The position numbers were made by a program, and so were the translations under genes. Of a stretch of DNA of 64,000 bases, positions 8,697 through 17,018 are shown piece by piece. The stretch spans positions 124,001-188,000 of the forward strand of contig JAXLWB010000001.1 of NCBI GenBank assembly GCA_046328715.1, in the 5' to 3' direction. Position 1 is the first letter of the stretch, and each line of letters begins with the position of its first letter. The notes beneath the pieces were generated by a model. The model saw only the letters and a list, made by a program, of their open reading frames with translations. It was not told the DNA's origin and ran no database searches. Source of the DNA: JAXLWB01 sp046328715. Its GTDB lineage: Bacteria > Chloroflexota > Anaerolineae > Caldilineales > Caldilineaceae.

Positions 8697-9485
8697 TCAA
8701 GGTATTAGCGATGCAACGACAACTTGACACAGACGCGGGCCTGGCCCGATGTATTCAGGCGCACTATGGATCGTGAAAGATTTCATCAATACAACATCAC
8801 CGGGCTGCCCTGATACATTCAAGATACGTACAGCATCACTTGCCTGATCTGTCTGATTAAGCGTCTCTCCGCTATTGAGTACATTAAACCATTCATTTTC
8901 GTCTGTGAACCATTTTTTGACTACTTTGGTCGGCTTCCCTTGTTTCTCAGGCGATAGTTTGCTATAAAAATCTGTTACCATACGGGCGCTGCCTGCAACC
9001 AGCCAGGTGCCGCCCGAATTGGGACGCATTTCTGTCACCGGCGTGAACAACCAGAGACCGTCCGGATGGAGATCGGGGCGACCATCCCAATGCCAAGTGC
9101 CTCTGGGGACCAATTCAAGCTTCGGCGCATATTGTTTTTCGAGGTGCCTCGCTGCATTTGCGAACCAACCGCCGCCGGTGCTGGGGTATTCCCATCTCGC
9201 GCCAATGAGATTGTCTACTGCATTTTTTACGGATTCGACTTCCAATGGCACGCACCGTTTGTCGCGTCCAAGCGGTTTTAATAGGCCCGATAATTCCGAA
9301 TTCGTCCAGGCTTGAGGGTCCTCGGGTGCCGAGCCCAGGATTTCGATGATCCTTTGGCGCAGAACTGTAAACCAGTCTAGAGGAATCAGACCGGTGATTT
9401 TTAATACGCCATCCGCTTCCCAAGCTTGGCGGGCGCCTTCATCAACTGTTGTACAGGTGTACGGTTCAGTAACATTGAAAAACAT
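8697..9485 (-). CDS. phytanoyl-CoA dioxygenase-like Fe(II)/2-oxoglutarate oxygenase
   Basis: 262 residues from the ATG at 9485, preceded by AAAGGAG; the frame is open further upstream but without a good start. The metal motif is WHWDG (His132, Asp134), and the distal triad member is His240 in TIHSAPEY. Arg251 in GPRLCQ is the 2-oxoglutarate ligand. The fold matches the PhyH family, diverged from the larger paralogue at 4466-5512. The substrate is unknown. A stable hairpin sits in its upstream region at 9528-9585. Confidence 0.8.
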   Translation of the reverse strand: MFFNVTEPYTCTTVDEGARQAWEADGVLKITGLIPLDWFTVLRQRIIEILGSAPEDPQAWTNSELSGLLKPLGRDKRCVPLEVESVKNAVDNLIGARWEYPSTGGGWFANAARHLEKQYAPKLELVPRGTWHWDGRPDLHPDGLWLFTPVTEMRPNSGGTWLVAGSARMVTDFYSKLSPEKQGKPTKVVKKWFTDENEWFNVLNSGETLNQTDQASDAVRILNVSGQPGDVVLMKSFTIHSAPEYIGPGPRLCQVVVASLIP

Positions 9486-9527
9486 GATGCTCCTATCTCC
9501 TTTGTGCAGAAATTCAATAAAAACAAA

Positions 9528-9585
9528 ACGAGCGCAGCTCAACAAACGCCACCATTGCTGGTTTTGTTTATTGAGCCGCGCTCGT
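9528..9585. other. imperfect long hairpin upstream of the dioxygenase start
   Basis: ACGAGCGCAGCTCAACAAA (9528-9546) pairs with TTTATTGAGCCGCGCTCGT (9567-9585) with two mismatches. It lies about 40 bases upstream of the start codon, either within the leader or as the 3' hairpin of a lost gene. Confidence 0.45.
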
Positions 9586-9719
9586 GTACGTGTGCGCGGT
9601 ACGACTTGCTATTTAGTTCGTAAAAATCTTATCAGAAGTGATCGGTGCTGTCAAGCCCAATTGGGATGGTTTTGCAGGGCAATCGCAAACTTCTTGATTG
9701 TACCGGATAAATCTGATTA

Positions 9720-10298
9720 TTAACTCAAGCGAACTTGAGGCAGATGGATCGTTGGGTAAGAAAAGTGAATTTGGTGAAATTTCCACTCGTCTTTTTGCTT
9801 GACAAGGGTAGCGGTAAAGCGTAGCGGCCACACATAGGATTCTCCTTTGCGTTTGGCGGAAAGTGCGCTTGCCGCACCTAAAATTACGTTCAGTAGGTCC
9901 TCCTCGATCTCGGCTTCGGGACGTCCTTTCCTGAATCTTTGGAGAAAATGGGCCATACCCTCATAGGTATGCTCCAAAGGAATGGTTTGAGAAACTGTAC
10001 CCATCGTTGATAACCAAGCCACATCACCAAGAACGTGAATTCTAGCAGCCTCTATGTCCAGGGCGAGATCGCCCCAAGACTCCCAATCAGCAACAATCAA
10101 CGCCCGAATTGCTGCTTGGCCGATACACCATTCTTCATTCGCCGTGCTTACAGCACTGGTGCCAATCACTTCTGGTTCGTTATCTGCCACAAATAAGTGC
10201 AGAAATGTATCGATAGCTGTGACATCACGTTTCGAGTAGCCAGTTTGAAAAGTCTGAAGGACGTTACGTACCTCCATAATCCCTGCCTGAAAAGTCAT
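9720..10298 (-). CDS. NTF2-like / SnoaL-type domain protein
   Basis: 192 residues from the ATG at 10298, chosen because GAGGAG lies at good spacing; an ATG two codons upstream would overlap the site. The protein pattern fits the cone-shaped NTF2-like fold: an N-terminal helix VLQTFQTGYSKRDVTAIDTFLHLF, a WLSTMGTVSQ strand, and a closing FTATLVKQKDEWKFHQIHFSYP strand pair. Such proteins are small enzymes or ligand binders, and the function is open. The insert between 125 and 165 is longer than in minimal SnoaL proteins. Confidence 0.75.
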   Translation of the reverse strand: MTFQAGIMEVRNVLQTFQTGYSKRDVTAIDTFLHLFVADNEPEVIGTSAVSTANEEWCIGQAAIRALIVADWESWGDLALDIEAARIHVLGDVAWLSTMGTVSQTIPLEHTYEGMAHFLQRFRKGRPEAEIEEDLLNVILGAASALSAKRKGESYVWPLRFTATLVKQKDEWKFHQIHFSYPTIHLPQVRLS

Positions 10299-10401
10299 GA
10301 TCATTTTCTCCTCTATATACCAATGACCGTTTACGTTGCTTTTACGGGAATGCGTTCCTGTCATCAGAATTACACATCTGCACATTCTGCGGCTGCAGCA
10401 T

Positions 10402-10869
10402 TTATTCTCTGCGTTCTAGCTCATCGAGCGTCGGCTTCTGGAAGAATGCAATCCAGGGATGCATCATCTCTTCGGGGATGTAAAAAGCGGTTCGCAAACC
10501 TTGCGCATTTCTGTGCGCCAGCCGTCGCAGCAATTCCTCTGGTGGCACATCCAGAAAATGAACTTCGCTGCTTGCCCCAAGTTGCTTGGCTCGCGCTCGA
10601 TACTCTTCACGTTCTTCACGCGCCCAAAGACCGTAATCAAGGATCACGTTCGTTTCCAATTCCAGCGTTCTACTCGCCACATCCCAGAGGATAGTCTCGA
10701 TTAAGCTATGCCGATCGTCATGTTCGGCTTCTTCTGCATCTTGACCAAAGAGGCGTATATGCCACTCATCAAGGTTCAATCGAAGCGCCGGTAATTCATG
10801 TTCGAGCTTTTTCGCTAGCGTCGTTTTTCCTGAACACGGAAGTCCGACCATCAGGTGGAGAGTTGCCAC
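10402..10869 (-). CDS. P-loop ATPase / small-molecule kinase (AAA_33, zeta-toxin-like)
   Basis: 155 residues. It begins at a GTG with AGGAG ten bases upstream. The Walker A motif GLPCSGKTTLAKKL covers residues 9-22. DEWHIRLFG carries the Asp expected after strand 2. VILDYGLW resembles a Walker B-like strand. REEREEYRARAK is the lid helix. This is the predicted-kinase group related to chloramphenicol phosphotransferase and zeta toxins. No antitoxin gene is adjacent, so a resistance or salvage kinase is as likely as a toxin. Confidence 0.82.
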   Translation of the reverse strand: MATLHLMVGLPCSGKTTLAKKLEHELPALRLNLDEWHIRLFGQDAEEAEHDDRHSLIETILWDVASRTLELETNVILDYGLWAREEREEYRARAKQLGASSEVHFLDVPPEELLRRLAHRNAQGLRTAFYIPEEMMHPWIAFFQKPTLDELERRE

Positions 10870-10889
10870 TTTTTACTCCTAAAAGTCAT

Positions 10890-11243
10890 TTACAAGCTTC
10901 CTAACGTTTCAGCATTCAGCCGCTGCAAGCGGCCTTCACGCCCATACGGATTGAAATAGTGAAGCACAGTCGCCTCCGGGTGATCGGCCAGATAGTGGGT
11001 CGTGAGTAGATCATAGGTCGCCGCCCGCGTGGCGATGACGGTACAGCCAATGTCCTTCCACATGCTCCACGAACTTACACCCGTGAGGGTCTGACTCATG
11101 TCGTAGTCGATGTGGCGCATGGCTTCCTCAGCCCATGGATCGCGCAAGACGGGTTCCTTCCATTGGCTCTGGGTTCCTCGACCGCTTAAGGTCATGAGCA
11201 TCGTTTCTTTTTCTTTTGTGAACTGGACCTTATCGTTTGTCAT
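10890..11243 (-). pseudogene. truncated class I SAM methyltransferase (LCMT-like N terminus)
   Basis: 117 residues from an ATG with AAGGA upstream. The text KEKETMLMTLSGRG, DPWAEEAMRHIDYD, then TVIATRAATYDLLTTHYLADHPEATVLH is the standard N terminus of leucine-carboxyl-methyltransferase-like SAM enzymes. It runs right up to where the glycine-rich SAM loop (normally LGCGLDSR) should begin. At that point it changes to unrelated YFNPYGREGR... and stops. The SAM-binding core and the rest (about 150 residues) are missing, so the product cannot be a methyltransferase. Confidence 0.75.
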
Positions 11244-11253
11244 GGAGCGTTCC

Positions 11254-11311
11254 TTCGCTTGCCGATGCCCTGCTTGTCCAACGTAGGGCAACCGCAAGGG
11301 TGTGCCCCTAC
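11254..11311. repeat. diverged copy of the GTAGGGGC palindromic core at a broken-gene junction
   Basis: The stretch contains CGCTTGCCGATGCCC and then GGGCAACCGCAAGGG, TGTGCCCCTAC. This matches the core of the 111-bp elements at 13343 and 34028, but lacks their outer inverted repeats. It lies exactly between the truncated end of the DHFR-family pseudogene and the start of the truncated methyltransferase. Confidence 0.6.
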
Positions 11312-11682
11312 GCCATGTAATCATGCAGTTCGACACTCTCTTTCAATTGTCGAATGACTTCCGGGTCGAAGTTTCGCTCAATTCGAGTTGTGCGGGTGGA
11401 TGCAGCCTGTAACGTCCTAGAATAGACGATTTTGTCCGCAGCTTGCCAGATCTCCGCAAAGTCACGCATGATGGGAGAATCGGCAGCTAAGTCGGGGTCG
11501 GTCTCCCAAACCATCAGCGTCTCATACATCCGACGCCCATAGAGATGCGTGCCAGCCGTCCGTTCAAGGTCGTTAATGAAGCTATGCATCTCCTCGTCGG
11601 GTGCGGATTAATCAAAATTGCCCTCCCTGTCCTCTGTGTAGCCGTCGAGTGACGTAATCGCCGAGTAGATCAATCGAGTCAT
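11308..11682 (-). pseudogene. broken dihydrofolate reductase family gene (internal stop, lost 3' end)
   Basis: An ATG at 11682 reads MTRLIYSAITSLDGYTED...GNFD and then an in-frame TAA at 11608-11610. It continues in the same frame SAPDEEMHSFINDLERTAGTHLYGRRMYETLMVWET. This is the DHFR/RibD_C family start; relatives normally have Trp at the stop position. The frame ends in ELHDYMA just where the NADPH-binding glycine-rich region should follow, and a repeat core begins there. So the gene is broken twice. A shorter start at 11589 (93 codons) would lack the catalytic N terminus. Confidence 0.8.
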
Positions 11683-11769
11683 ACGAGATCTCCTTTTGTG
11701 CGTATGCGTTGACGATAGAAAATACCGCAGAATTCCACACGTCAGTTGCACGTTTTGTTGGACAGCGTT

Positions 11770-12330
11770 TCATTTTAAGAGTGGCTCGACGAAAGAATGA
11801 ACTTTCTCCATCGTAATTCCCTTTTCTTGATCAACACCTAATGAGCTTTCACTCGACAAAACTTTGAAAAATGGCCTTTGATTACCTGACTGCAAATATA
11901 TTTCAACTGAAATCATATCACTTTCTGGATAATCTTTTAGCCCGCCAGAAAGATAACCAATTAAAGGAGGAAAATTTTCTGGGATATTGCCATCCCAATA
12001 CTTTAAATAAGTTTTGAAATCACCTTCTTCAACTCTCGCCCAAGTTCCCCATCGAAAATCTTTATCTGAGTCAATTACTGGAATAGGCAAAACGCCCCGA
12101 ATATAAAACTCATTATTGTCAATCACGCAAACATCATCGGTGATTTTGATCCTTTTGGCTCTCTCGTTAGGAGGAATTTTAAAATAATTAGCAGGGTTCT
12201 TGTATGCCATATCCATTGGCAAACCACCATGAATTTTCCCACAGATACCACATTTATAAGATTGGTTGGATGGCTCTTTGTGCAATAATTTCTTAAACCA
12301 CTCAAAAAGATTTTTATTAGATGAATGCAT
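11770..12330 (-). CDS. DUF2199 domain-containing protein
   Basis: 186 residues. The order of motifs matches DUF2199: an N-terminal zinc-knuckle-like CGICGKIHGGLPMDMAY (Cys27, Cys30, His34), TDDVCVIDNNEFYIRG, FRWGTWARVEEGDF, a GYLSGGLKDYPES turn, and the C-terminal LGVDQEKGITMEKVHSF. The family's function is unknown. The gene is noticeably more AT-rich than its neighbours, suggesting recent acquisition. The Shine-Dalgarno is weak. Confidence 0.88.
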   Translation of the reverse strand: MHSSNKNLFEWFKKLLHKEPSNQSYKCGICGKIHGGLPMDMAYKNPANYFKIPPNERAKRIKITDDVCVIDNNEFYIRGVLPIPVIDSDKDFRWGTWARVEEGDFKTYLKYWDGNIPENFPPLIGYLSGGLKDYPESDMISVEIYLQSGNQRPFFKVLSSESSLGVDQEKGITMEKVHSFVEPLLK

Positions 12331-12549
12331 GCTTATCTATACCCTTGTTTTGTGGCGAAGCCGCCTAACTACGTTTATATCACTCGCATAAGTTCCCAAC
12401 CTGCTTTATAAATCTGCTCTTACCTGTACCCATACAAACAAATAATAGCCGCTTCTGCGTATGCAAGCGAATTTGTATTTTTACCTACACGTTACGAGAA
12501 TCTCTATTTCTGTGTGATTCTCCGATCTAGATAAGACTTGCCCTTCCTA

Positions 12550-13323
12550 CTAGCTTGCTTGCTGCCTCAACATAGTATTGCTGATGAACCGATCCAAGGC
12601 ATCTTTGGAGAAGTGTTCTCCTTCCCTTACTTCTAGCTGGCAGTTTGGTATCATCTTCGCAGTGATTTCTGCCGCAATGAAAGGCACTTCCTGATCCGTC
12701 TGGCTATGCTCCATGTACACTGCCTGTGTTACTTCCGGCAGTGTGAATCCCCAAGCCATGCAGCGTAGACGCAAATCCTGCGCGATTCCAAAACATTCGT
12801 TCATCATCGAATCCTTGATTTCATCTCTCAGGAGATCCTTCTCTGTGACGTTCGGGAAAAATACCTCCTTCGCCACTCTCGTCATCTCTGCAATACTGGC
12901 ATTCTTCTGGACTGGGTAGGGCCAGAACGCAAGTACTTGGTCATCATACAAGGCTGGCGTTCCACTGAAAATGTAGATATTTCGGGCTTTGTTCGGTATT
13001 TTGTATCCGATTGCATAACTGTACGGCGCTCCGGATGACGTACCCAAAACGTCAAATTGTGCAAGGTCGAGAGCGTCTACCAGGACAGATGTGATTTCTC
13101 CCCATTCCGCCATATTTGCCATTTGATAGGGAGAAGATTGACCATAGCCGGGACGCGCAGGGCAGATTAGTCGATGCCCTGCTTCGATAAGGCGGTCAAA
13201 CCAATGATACTCGCTTATACTTGCGGTGAGCCCATGTTGAACCAGAATCGGGGGGCCATTGCGGTCTCCATAATCAGCATACGAAAGGGTATTCCCATTC
13301 TTGTATTCTAAAGTGTGCCTCAT
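12550..13323 (-). CDS. alpha/beta hydrolase
   Basis: 257 residues. HG oxyanion segment is VQHGLTAS near 28-35. The nucleophile elbow is GTSSG with Ser96. A C-terminal EGEHFSKDALDRF supplies the likely catalytic His near 238. AGGAGG precedes the ATG at good spacing. Substrate unknown. The first dozen codons (HTLEYKNGNTL) are duplicated as a fragment at 16116-16153. A 111-bp mobile-type repeat lies 20 bases upstream of its start and could carry or disrupt its promoter. Confidence 0.88.
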   Translation of the reverse strand: MRHTLEYKNGNTLSYADYGDRNGPPILVQHGLTASISEYHWFDRLIEAGHRLICPARPGYGQSSPYQMANMAEWGEITSVLVDALDLAQFDVLGTSSGAPYSYAIGYKIPNKARNIYIFSGTPALYDDQVLAFWPYPVQKNASIAEMTRVAKEVFFPNVTEKDLLRDEIKDSMMNECFGIAQDLRLRCMAWGFTLPEVTQAVYMEHSQTDQEVPFIAAEITAKMIPNCQLEVREGEHFSKDALDRFISNTMLRQQAS

Positions 13324-13342
13324 AAGGGATTGCCTCCTCTAA

Positions 13343-13453
13343 TAGACAACGCAGATAAACATGGCACTTTGTAGGGGCGTACCCTTGCGGTCGCCCAAGG
13401 GCACCGGCAAGCGGATGCCCCTACCAATGTGTCACCTCTAGTTGCGTTGTATA
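13343..13453. mobile_element. 111-bp MITE-like palindromic element, copy A
   Basis: Its ends are imperfect inverted repeats: TAGACAACGCAGATAAACAT at the left, and the reverse complement of TATACAACGCAACTAGAGG at the right. The inner palindrome runs GTAGGGGC...GCCCCTAC around ACCCTTGCGGTCGCCC. The inverted copy at 34028-34138 has the same length and is nearly identical. Both ends adjoin TA, consistent with a TA target site. There is no coding capacity. Confidence 0.8.
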
Positions 13454-13529
13454 TTAGAATGTTGTTGGTCTGTAATAAATTGGCGGAGCCAGCGTTTTTG
13501 GCGATCATCTGAAAGGAAATGCCAACGTG

Positions 13530-14027
13530 TTACTCTGCCACAATCTCCCATCTCCACACAGTTCCAACATCAGGATCAACCGTCTCTGATACTTTGGTCA
13601 TGCCACACTTTTCCAATACTTTGGTCGAGGCATTGGGTTCGGCTAGCGTGTGAGCGCAAACACAGTCAACCAACTTAGACTCAAAGGCGATTTGAATCAA
13701 CTGCTGTGCCGCCGATGTTGCAAAACCTTTGCCTTGATAACGGGGCGCAACAGAGTAACCAATCTCGACGGTGCGCTTTGCATCAGGAATCGATTTGAAA
13801 CCTCCCAGTCCAACTAACGCTTGGTCAGGGCGATAAACAAACAGATACGGTAGCCAAGGATGCCAAAGTTGCGAAGCTTTCATTTGGCCCAGCATGTACT
13901 CAAGTGCTCCTTCAAAGGGCATATAACCATCGACTACTTGAAGTCCATAGGACTTTAGAAAAGCATCGGTACCTTCCATCAGCTTTTCAAGGCGTTCAAC
14001 AGAGCAAGGAACAATTTCTATGTCCAT
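13530..14027 (-). CDS. GNAT acetyltransferase (RimJ/RimL type)
   Basis: 165 residues. The acetyl-CoA pyrophosphate loop is VAPRYQGKGFATSAAQQL near 109-126 (Q-x-x-G-x-G/A motif), preceded by the VEIGYSV strand. The C-terminal HTLAEPNASTKVLEKCGM is the usual RimJ/RimL ending (N-x-x-S-x-x-V-x-x-K-x-G). It transfers acetyl groups to an amine of a protein or small molecule, which cannot be specified. GGGAG lies upstream of the ATG. Confidence 0.9.
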   Translation of the reverse strand: MDIEIVPCSVERLEKLMEGTDAFLKSYGLQVVDGYMPFEGALEYMLGQMKASQLWHPWLPYLFVYRPDQALVGLGGFKSIPDAKRTVEIGYSVAPRYQGKGFATSAAQQLIQIAFESKLVDCVCAHTLAEPNASTKVLEKCGMTKVSETVDPDVGTVWRWEIVAE

Positions 14028-14594
14028 GATTCAGGCTCCCTTTTTTCGAGCACTCTGGCATCATAACCGATATGGAACATTCTCTTACACTGATTGCTTT
14101 GCACTGCTCTGAAAATATTTCTCGCAGAGGCGCAAAGATCGCAGAGAAAAGCAAAACTTTGTGCCTTTGTGTGAGATTTTCATTGTCTGTGGCGTCCGGC
14201 AGTCATGGGCAGATGCCTTGAACAAATCAACTGGATGTCGTTTCGTGCCTGGATATCAACCGGTAAGCTTCAAATATTGCTAACCGAGACACCAGCCGTA
14301 TCACGTGAGCTTCAAGGGTGTCCATAGACGTCCGCCGCATCCTCCGACGCATAGCCTTTTTGCTTATACTCCGGCAAAAGCCCTCACAACATCGAAAGCT
14401 CCATTGTTTGCGGCACGAGATTGGCATCTCCTGTGGTTACAAAGTAAGCTGTATCTGCACTTCCGTCTCCCCCTCATGTCATCAACTCGCGCTATTATAG
14501 CACGGTTTAGAACATTTGTGCAGTAATAAAGCTTTGGGATGAACAGGGTGTTTGAGGATAAAAGCCCAAACTGCGTTGCGCTAAGTGCTCTCGA
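14028..14594. other. gap without a supportable gene, holding a CGCAGAGGCGCAAAG repeat
   Basis: About 570 bases without a convincing reading frame. A 66-codon minus-strand frame at 14227-14427 has no family resemblance and is not called. The unit ctcgcagaggcgcaaagatc at 14121-14149 belongs to the repeat family also found inside the amine oxidase gene (44436-44464). Confidence 0.6.
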
Positions 14595-15173
14595 TCAGTG
14601 CATATATCGACGTAGGCTTCGAATATACTCCTGGATTTGCCGGTTCTGCAAGTGTTCTTGGGCGGCGTCGATCAAGAGCGACACAAAGCTGCTCTGTTGT
14701 GGTGCCTCGTCAGCGGTTGGGCTGTGCAAGGTAAACGTATGGACCCGATTCTCCGCTGCACAATCACAACGAATGCTGATTCCGTCGCGTGCTGACAGAT
14801 TGATGTCACTGAAGGTCATCGGCGCAAGCGAACTGATTTTCTGCCTGAGGCGTGCGACTTGCGCAGAATTCAGGCCAGCGCTTGCTTCCACACAGGATTG
14901 TCTTGCCAAGTCAATCAGTTTCTCATCCAGTTGAGCGGGATTTCGCCAAATCGCAGCGAAGAGATCACTCGCATGTTTGGCCAGAAGAGTGAAGCGAAGT
15001 TCGCCATCCGCAGTGGCGAGCAAGAGTCTCAGGCAACTCGGTGGGTGAAACGTGGGAATGATGAGCAATTGATAGATGGCGGTTGCTTGATCGCTCGGCA
15101 ACGGAGCAAAACCCATCGTGACCAGCAGTGCCTGCTCATACTGCATCCATTTTTCATGGCTCGCGTCAGTCAT
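14595..15173 (-). CDS. hypothetical protein
   Basis: 192 residues from the ATG at 15173, which has AAAAGG at nine bases; a longer in-frame start at 15206 has none. No domain recognised. The sequence looks like a soluble alpha/beta protein: a helix WMQYEQALLVTMGF, a paired strand set CLRLLLATADGELRFTLLA, and a C-terminal charged helix QNRQIQEYIRSLRRYMH. Composition is protein-like and the gene lies in line with its neighbours. Function unknown. Confidence 0.6.
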   Translation of the reverse strand: MTDASHEKWMQYEQALLVTMGFAPLPSDQATAIYQLLIIPTFHPPSCLRLLLATADGELRFTLLAKHASDLFAAIWRNPAQLDEKLIDLARQSCVEASAGLNSAQVARLRQKISSLAPMTFSDINLSARDGISIRCDCAAENRVHTFTLHSPTADEAPQQSSFVSLLIDAAQEHLQNRQIQEYIRSLRRYMH

Positions 15174-15378
15174 TGCTGGGTGCCTTTTCGTAATTGTGAC
15201 ATGCACAGTCTTTGGCGTAGAGGTAGGGAGTATGCGATTAATCTGGAAAGGATCGAGTTGGAGATTGATGATCCGTGGCCGAACGGCCTGGGTTTCAGCA
15301 GCGACGTGCTTCTAAATCGGGAAAACCTCCGATCTGATTTTAACTTCAAAACTGCCGATGGAGCGTTCGCCCTCACGC

Positions 15379-16050
15379 TTACTTGGCTGTCAGATCCTTA
15401 TCTTCCATTTCCCAGGCATGATCGAGCGTGTGAAAGGCGGTGTGTCGTATCAGGTAGCGCAGTGGCCACTTGCCAGCCAATTTACCCTGTGTGCGATAGT
15501 CCCGGATTGCTTGGCAATAGGCATCGCGATGCGTTTTCAGCCCCTCGTCTGTCATCATCGCACCGTCGGGGGTATGCACGCCAAGCCCCTTCGCCCAGTC
15601 CTGCTCGTTGGCAAAGACATGACGGACAATCTGCTCTCGATCTCGCCCGCCCCCGCGCGGCCCCTTCTGCATCTCAGCCGACACCCGTGAACGTACATCG
15701 TCGAAAAATGTCCAGCACGCCCGCATCAGCATCAGTTCGCGCTCCAATACTTCGTCTGACATGATCTGCTGGTCGATGCTTGAAAACGCAAACGAGATAC
15801 CCCAGAAGTCGGTTGAGCCAGTGCCTGGATAGCGCTCGACCACGTCAACATTGGTAACGCCTGCAAACCCTGCATCCATCCCAGCCAGCTTCGCCACCGG
15901 TGCATACCGTGGCACGTAGGAGCGCAGTCGTTCGAGTGCAGCCTCCTCAGTGGTTGCCCCGCGCACAAGACCGGGCCAGTCCGCTGCCACCGCTACCACT
16001 TTCTTACCCTTCGGTCCGATTTCCAGCGTTACCTGCATATGGTTCCCCAT
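15379..16050 (-). CDS. two-domain protein: HicB-like N-terminal domain and DinB-like C-terminal region
   Basis: 223 residues from the ATG at 16050, with GGAG five bases upstream; the frame opens further out to 16098. The first 60 residues (MQVTLEIG...VAVAADWPGLVRGATTEEAALERL) resemble the HicB partial-RNase-H fold. The remainder is helical with His residues spaced as in DinB-type metal-dependent bundles (VRHVFANEQDW, YLIRHTAFHTLDHAWEME). No HicA partner lies nearby. Domain names are a by-eye judgement. Confidence 0.65.
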   Translation of the reverse strand: MGNHMQVTLEIGPKGKKVVAVAADWPGLVRGATTEEAALERLRSYVPRYAPVAKLAGMDAGFAGVTNVDVVERYPGTGSTDFWGISFAFSSIDQQIMSDEVLERELMLMRACWTFFDDVRSRVSAEMQKGPRGGGRDREQIVRHVFANEQDWAKGLGVHTPDGAMMTDEGLKTHRDAYCQAIRDYRTQGKLAGKWPLRYLIRHTAFHTLDHAWEMEDKDLTAK

Positions 16051-16115
16051 GGCTTCTCCAATCACAGTAGTGGACGTAACGTTGTGTAAGTCTATCACAG
16101 GTTTGATCGTTCAGC

Positions 16116-16153
16116 AGGGTATTCCCATTCTTGTATTCTAAAGAGTGACTCAC
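16116..16153 (-). pseudogene. 5' fragment of an alpha/beta hydrolase gene (duplicate of 13286-13323)
   Basis: 28 bases at 16116-16143 are identical to 13286-13313. Read on the minus strand from a GTG at 16153 they give SHSLEYKNGNTL, against RHTLEYKNGNTL in the intact hydrolase. Similarity ends abruptly at 16115, where the leader of the next gene begins. It is a recombination scar rather than a gene. Confidence 0.65.
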
Positions 16154-16184
16154 AAGATGTTACCTGCTCTTTGTGGTTCACTGA

Positions 16185-17018
16185 CTATTCATGCTCCAAA
16201 GTCTGATGCAGGTAGTTGTCCCGAATGTAAGCCACTTTGAACCCCGCCCGAATCATGTTCCGATATGAAGGGTTTGGTTGTTCGCTCGTGTCTTTCCCGG
16301 TTTCCGTGATGAACCATTTGCATCCGAGTGCCAAACCGTCAGTAAGTCTGCGCGTGATCATGGCACTTTGCCCTCCACGGTTGCGGTAGTCCTTGTGTGT
16401 GCTCCCAACTCCTAGCCAAGCAATGTCATTCTTGAGATACATGGCTCCAGTGGCGATGGGTTGCGCACCATCAAATCCGAGGTAGTGGTACCAACCTGGT
16501 TTTCCGATTGCCCCAGTGAACAATGGCCAGATGTTGGGTGACAACCCAAATGCAGTACCAAATATCTCGGCAAACTGAAGGACACACTCTGCGCCAATTT
16601 GCTCAACGCGAATACCAGCGGATAAGTCCGCCACGGCCTCATTCCCGCGCACGAATTTGGGTGTTCCTAATCCTTGCTCGAATCCACGCGCTAGCAGCCA
16701 GGATCGAAGCTGTACCGGCTCAGCCGATGGGCTAATCTGTGCACTGAAATCCGTTAGTCCTGCTGCTGCAAAACAGGCAATTGTGTTGTCAAGCAGAGCT
16801 TCAGTTGCCGGTGCGCCAATGCCCAAGCCCACGACCCGATTTAGGGGAAGCAAGTTGAGCCCATGTGTCATCAAAACAGCGCAAGAGCCGAACCGCCGCA
16901 CTTCTGCCCGAAATCTCTGGTGTAACTCTATGGGTAGATGACGATAGAGATCGATCCCGGCTTCGAGTTCGTGCATTTCGCAAAGAACCGATATTTCTTC
17001 CAACGTCAGGCCATACAT
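16185..17018 (-). CDS. GNAT family N-acetyltransferase
   Basis: 277 residues from the ATG at 17018, which follows GGAGGT; the in-frame ATG at 17033 is less well placed. The GNAT core is in the C-terminal half: ATGAMYLKNDIAWLGVGSTHKDYRNRGGQSAMITRRL carries the V-x-x-x-x-R-x-x-G-x-G/A acetyl-CoA loop. It ends NPSYRNMIRAGFKVAYIRDNY (N-x-x-x-x-x-x-G-F). The N-terminal half looks like a second, degenerate GNAT-like domain. Acceptor unknown. Confidence 0.85.
   Translation of the reverse strand: MYGLTLEEISVLCEMHELEAGIDLYRHLPIELHQRFRAEVRRFGSCAVLMTHGLNLLPLNRVVGLGIGAPATEALLDNTIACFAAAGLTDFSAQISPSAEPVQLRSWLLARGFEQGLGTPKFVRGNEAVADLSAGIRVEQIGAECVLQFAEIFGTAFGLSPNIWPLFTGAIGKPGWYHYLGFDGAQPIATGAMYLKNDIAWLGVGSTHKDYRNRGGQSAMITRRLTDGLALGCKWFITETGKDTSEQPNPSYRNMIRAGFKVAYIRDNYLHQTLEHE

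Noticed and set aside
10402..10869. Zeta-toxin calling for the P-loop kinase
   Set aside because: No epsilon-type antitoxin is adjacent and the neighbours are unrelated, so only a general kinase is claimed.
14227..14427. 66-codon minus-strand frame
   Set aside because: Arg/Cys-rich with no ribosome site or recognisable domain; treated as non-coding.
7074..17018. Integron attC sites
   Set aside because: GCCTAAC and GCCCAACG occur but no matching GTTRRRY partner at the right distance was found, and no integrase is in the window. Kept only as a question in the findings.
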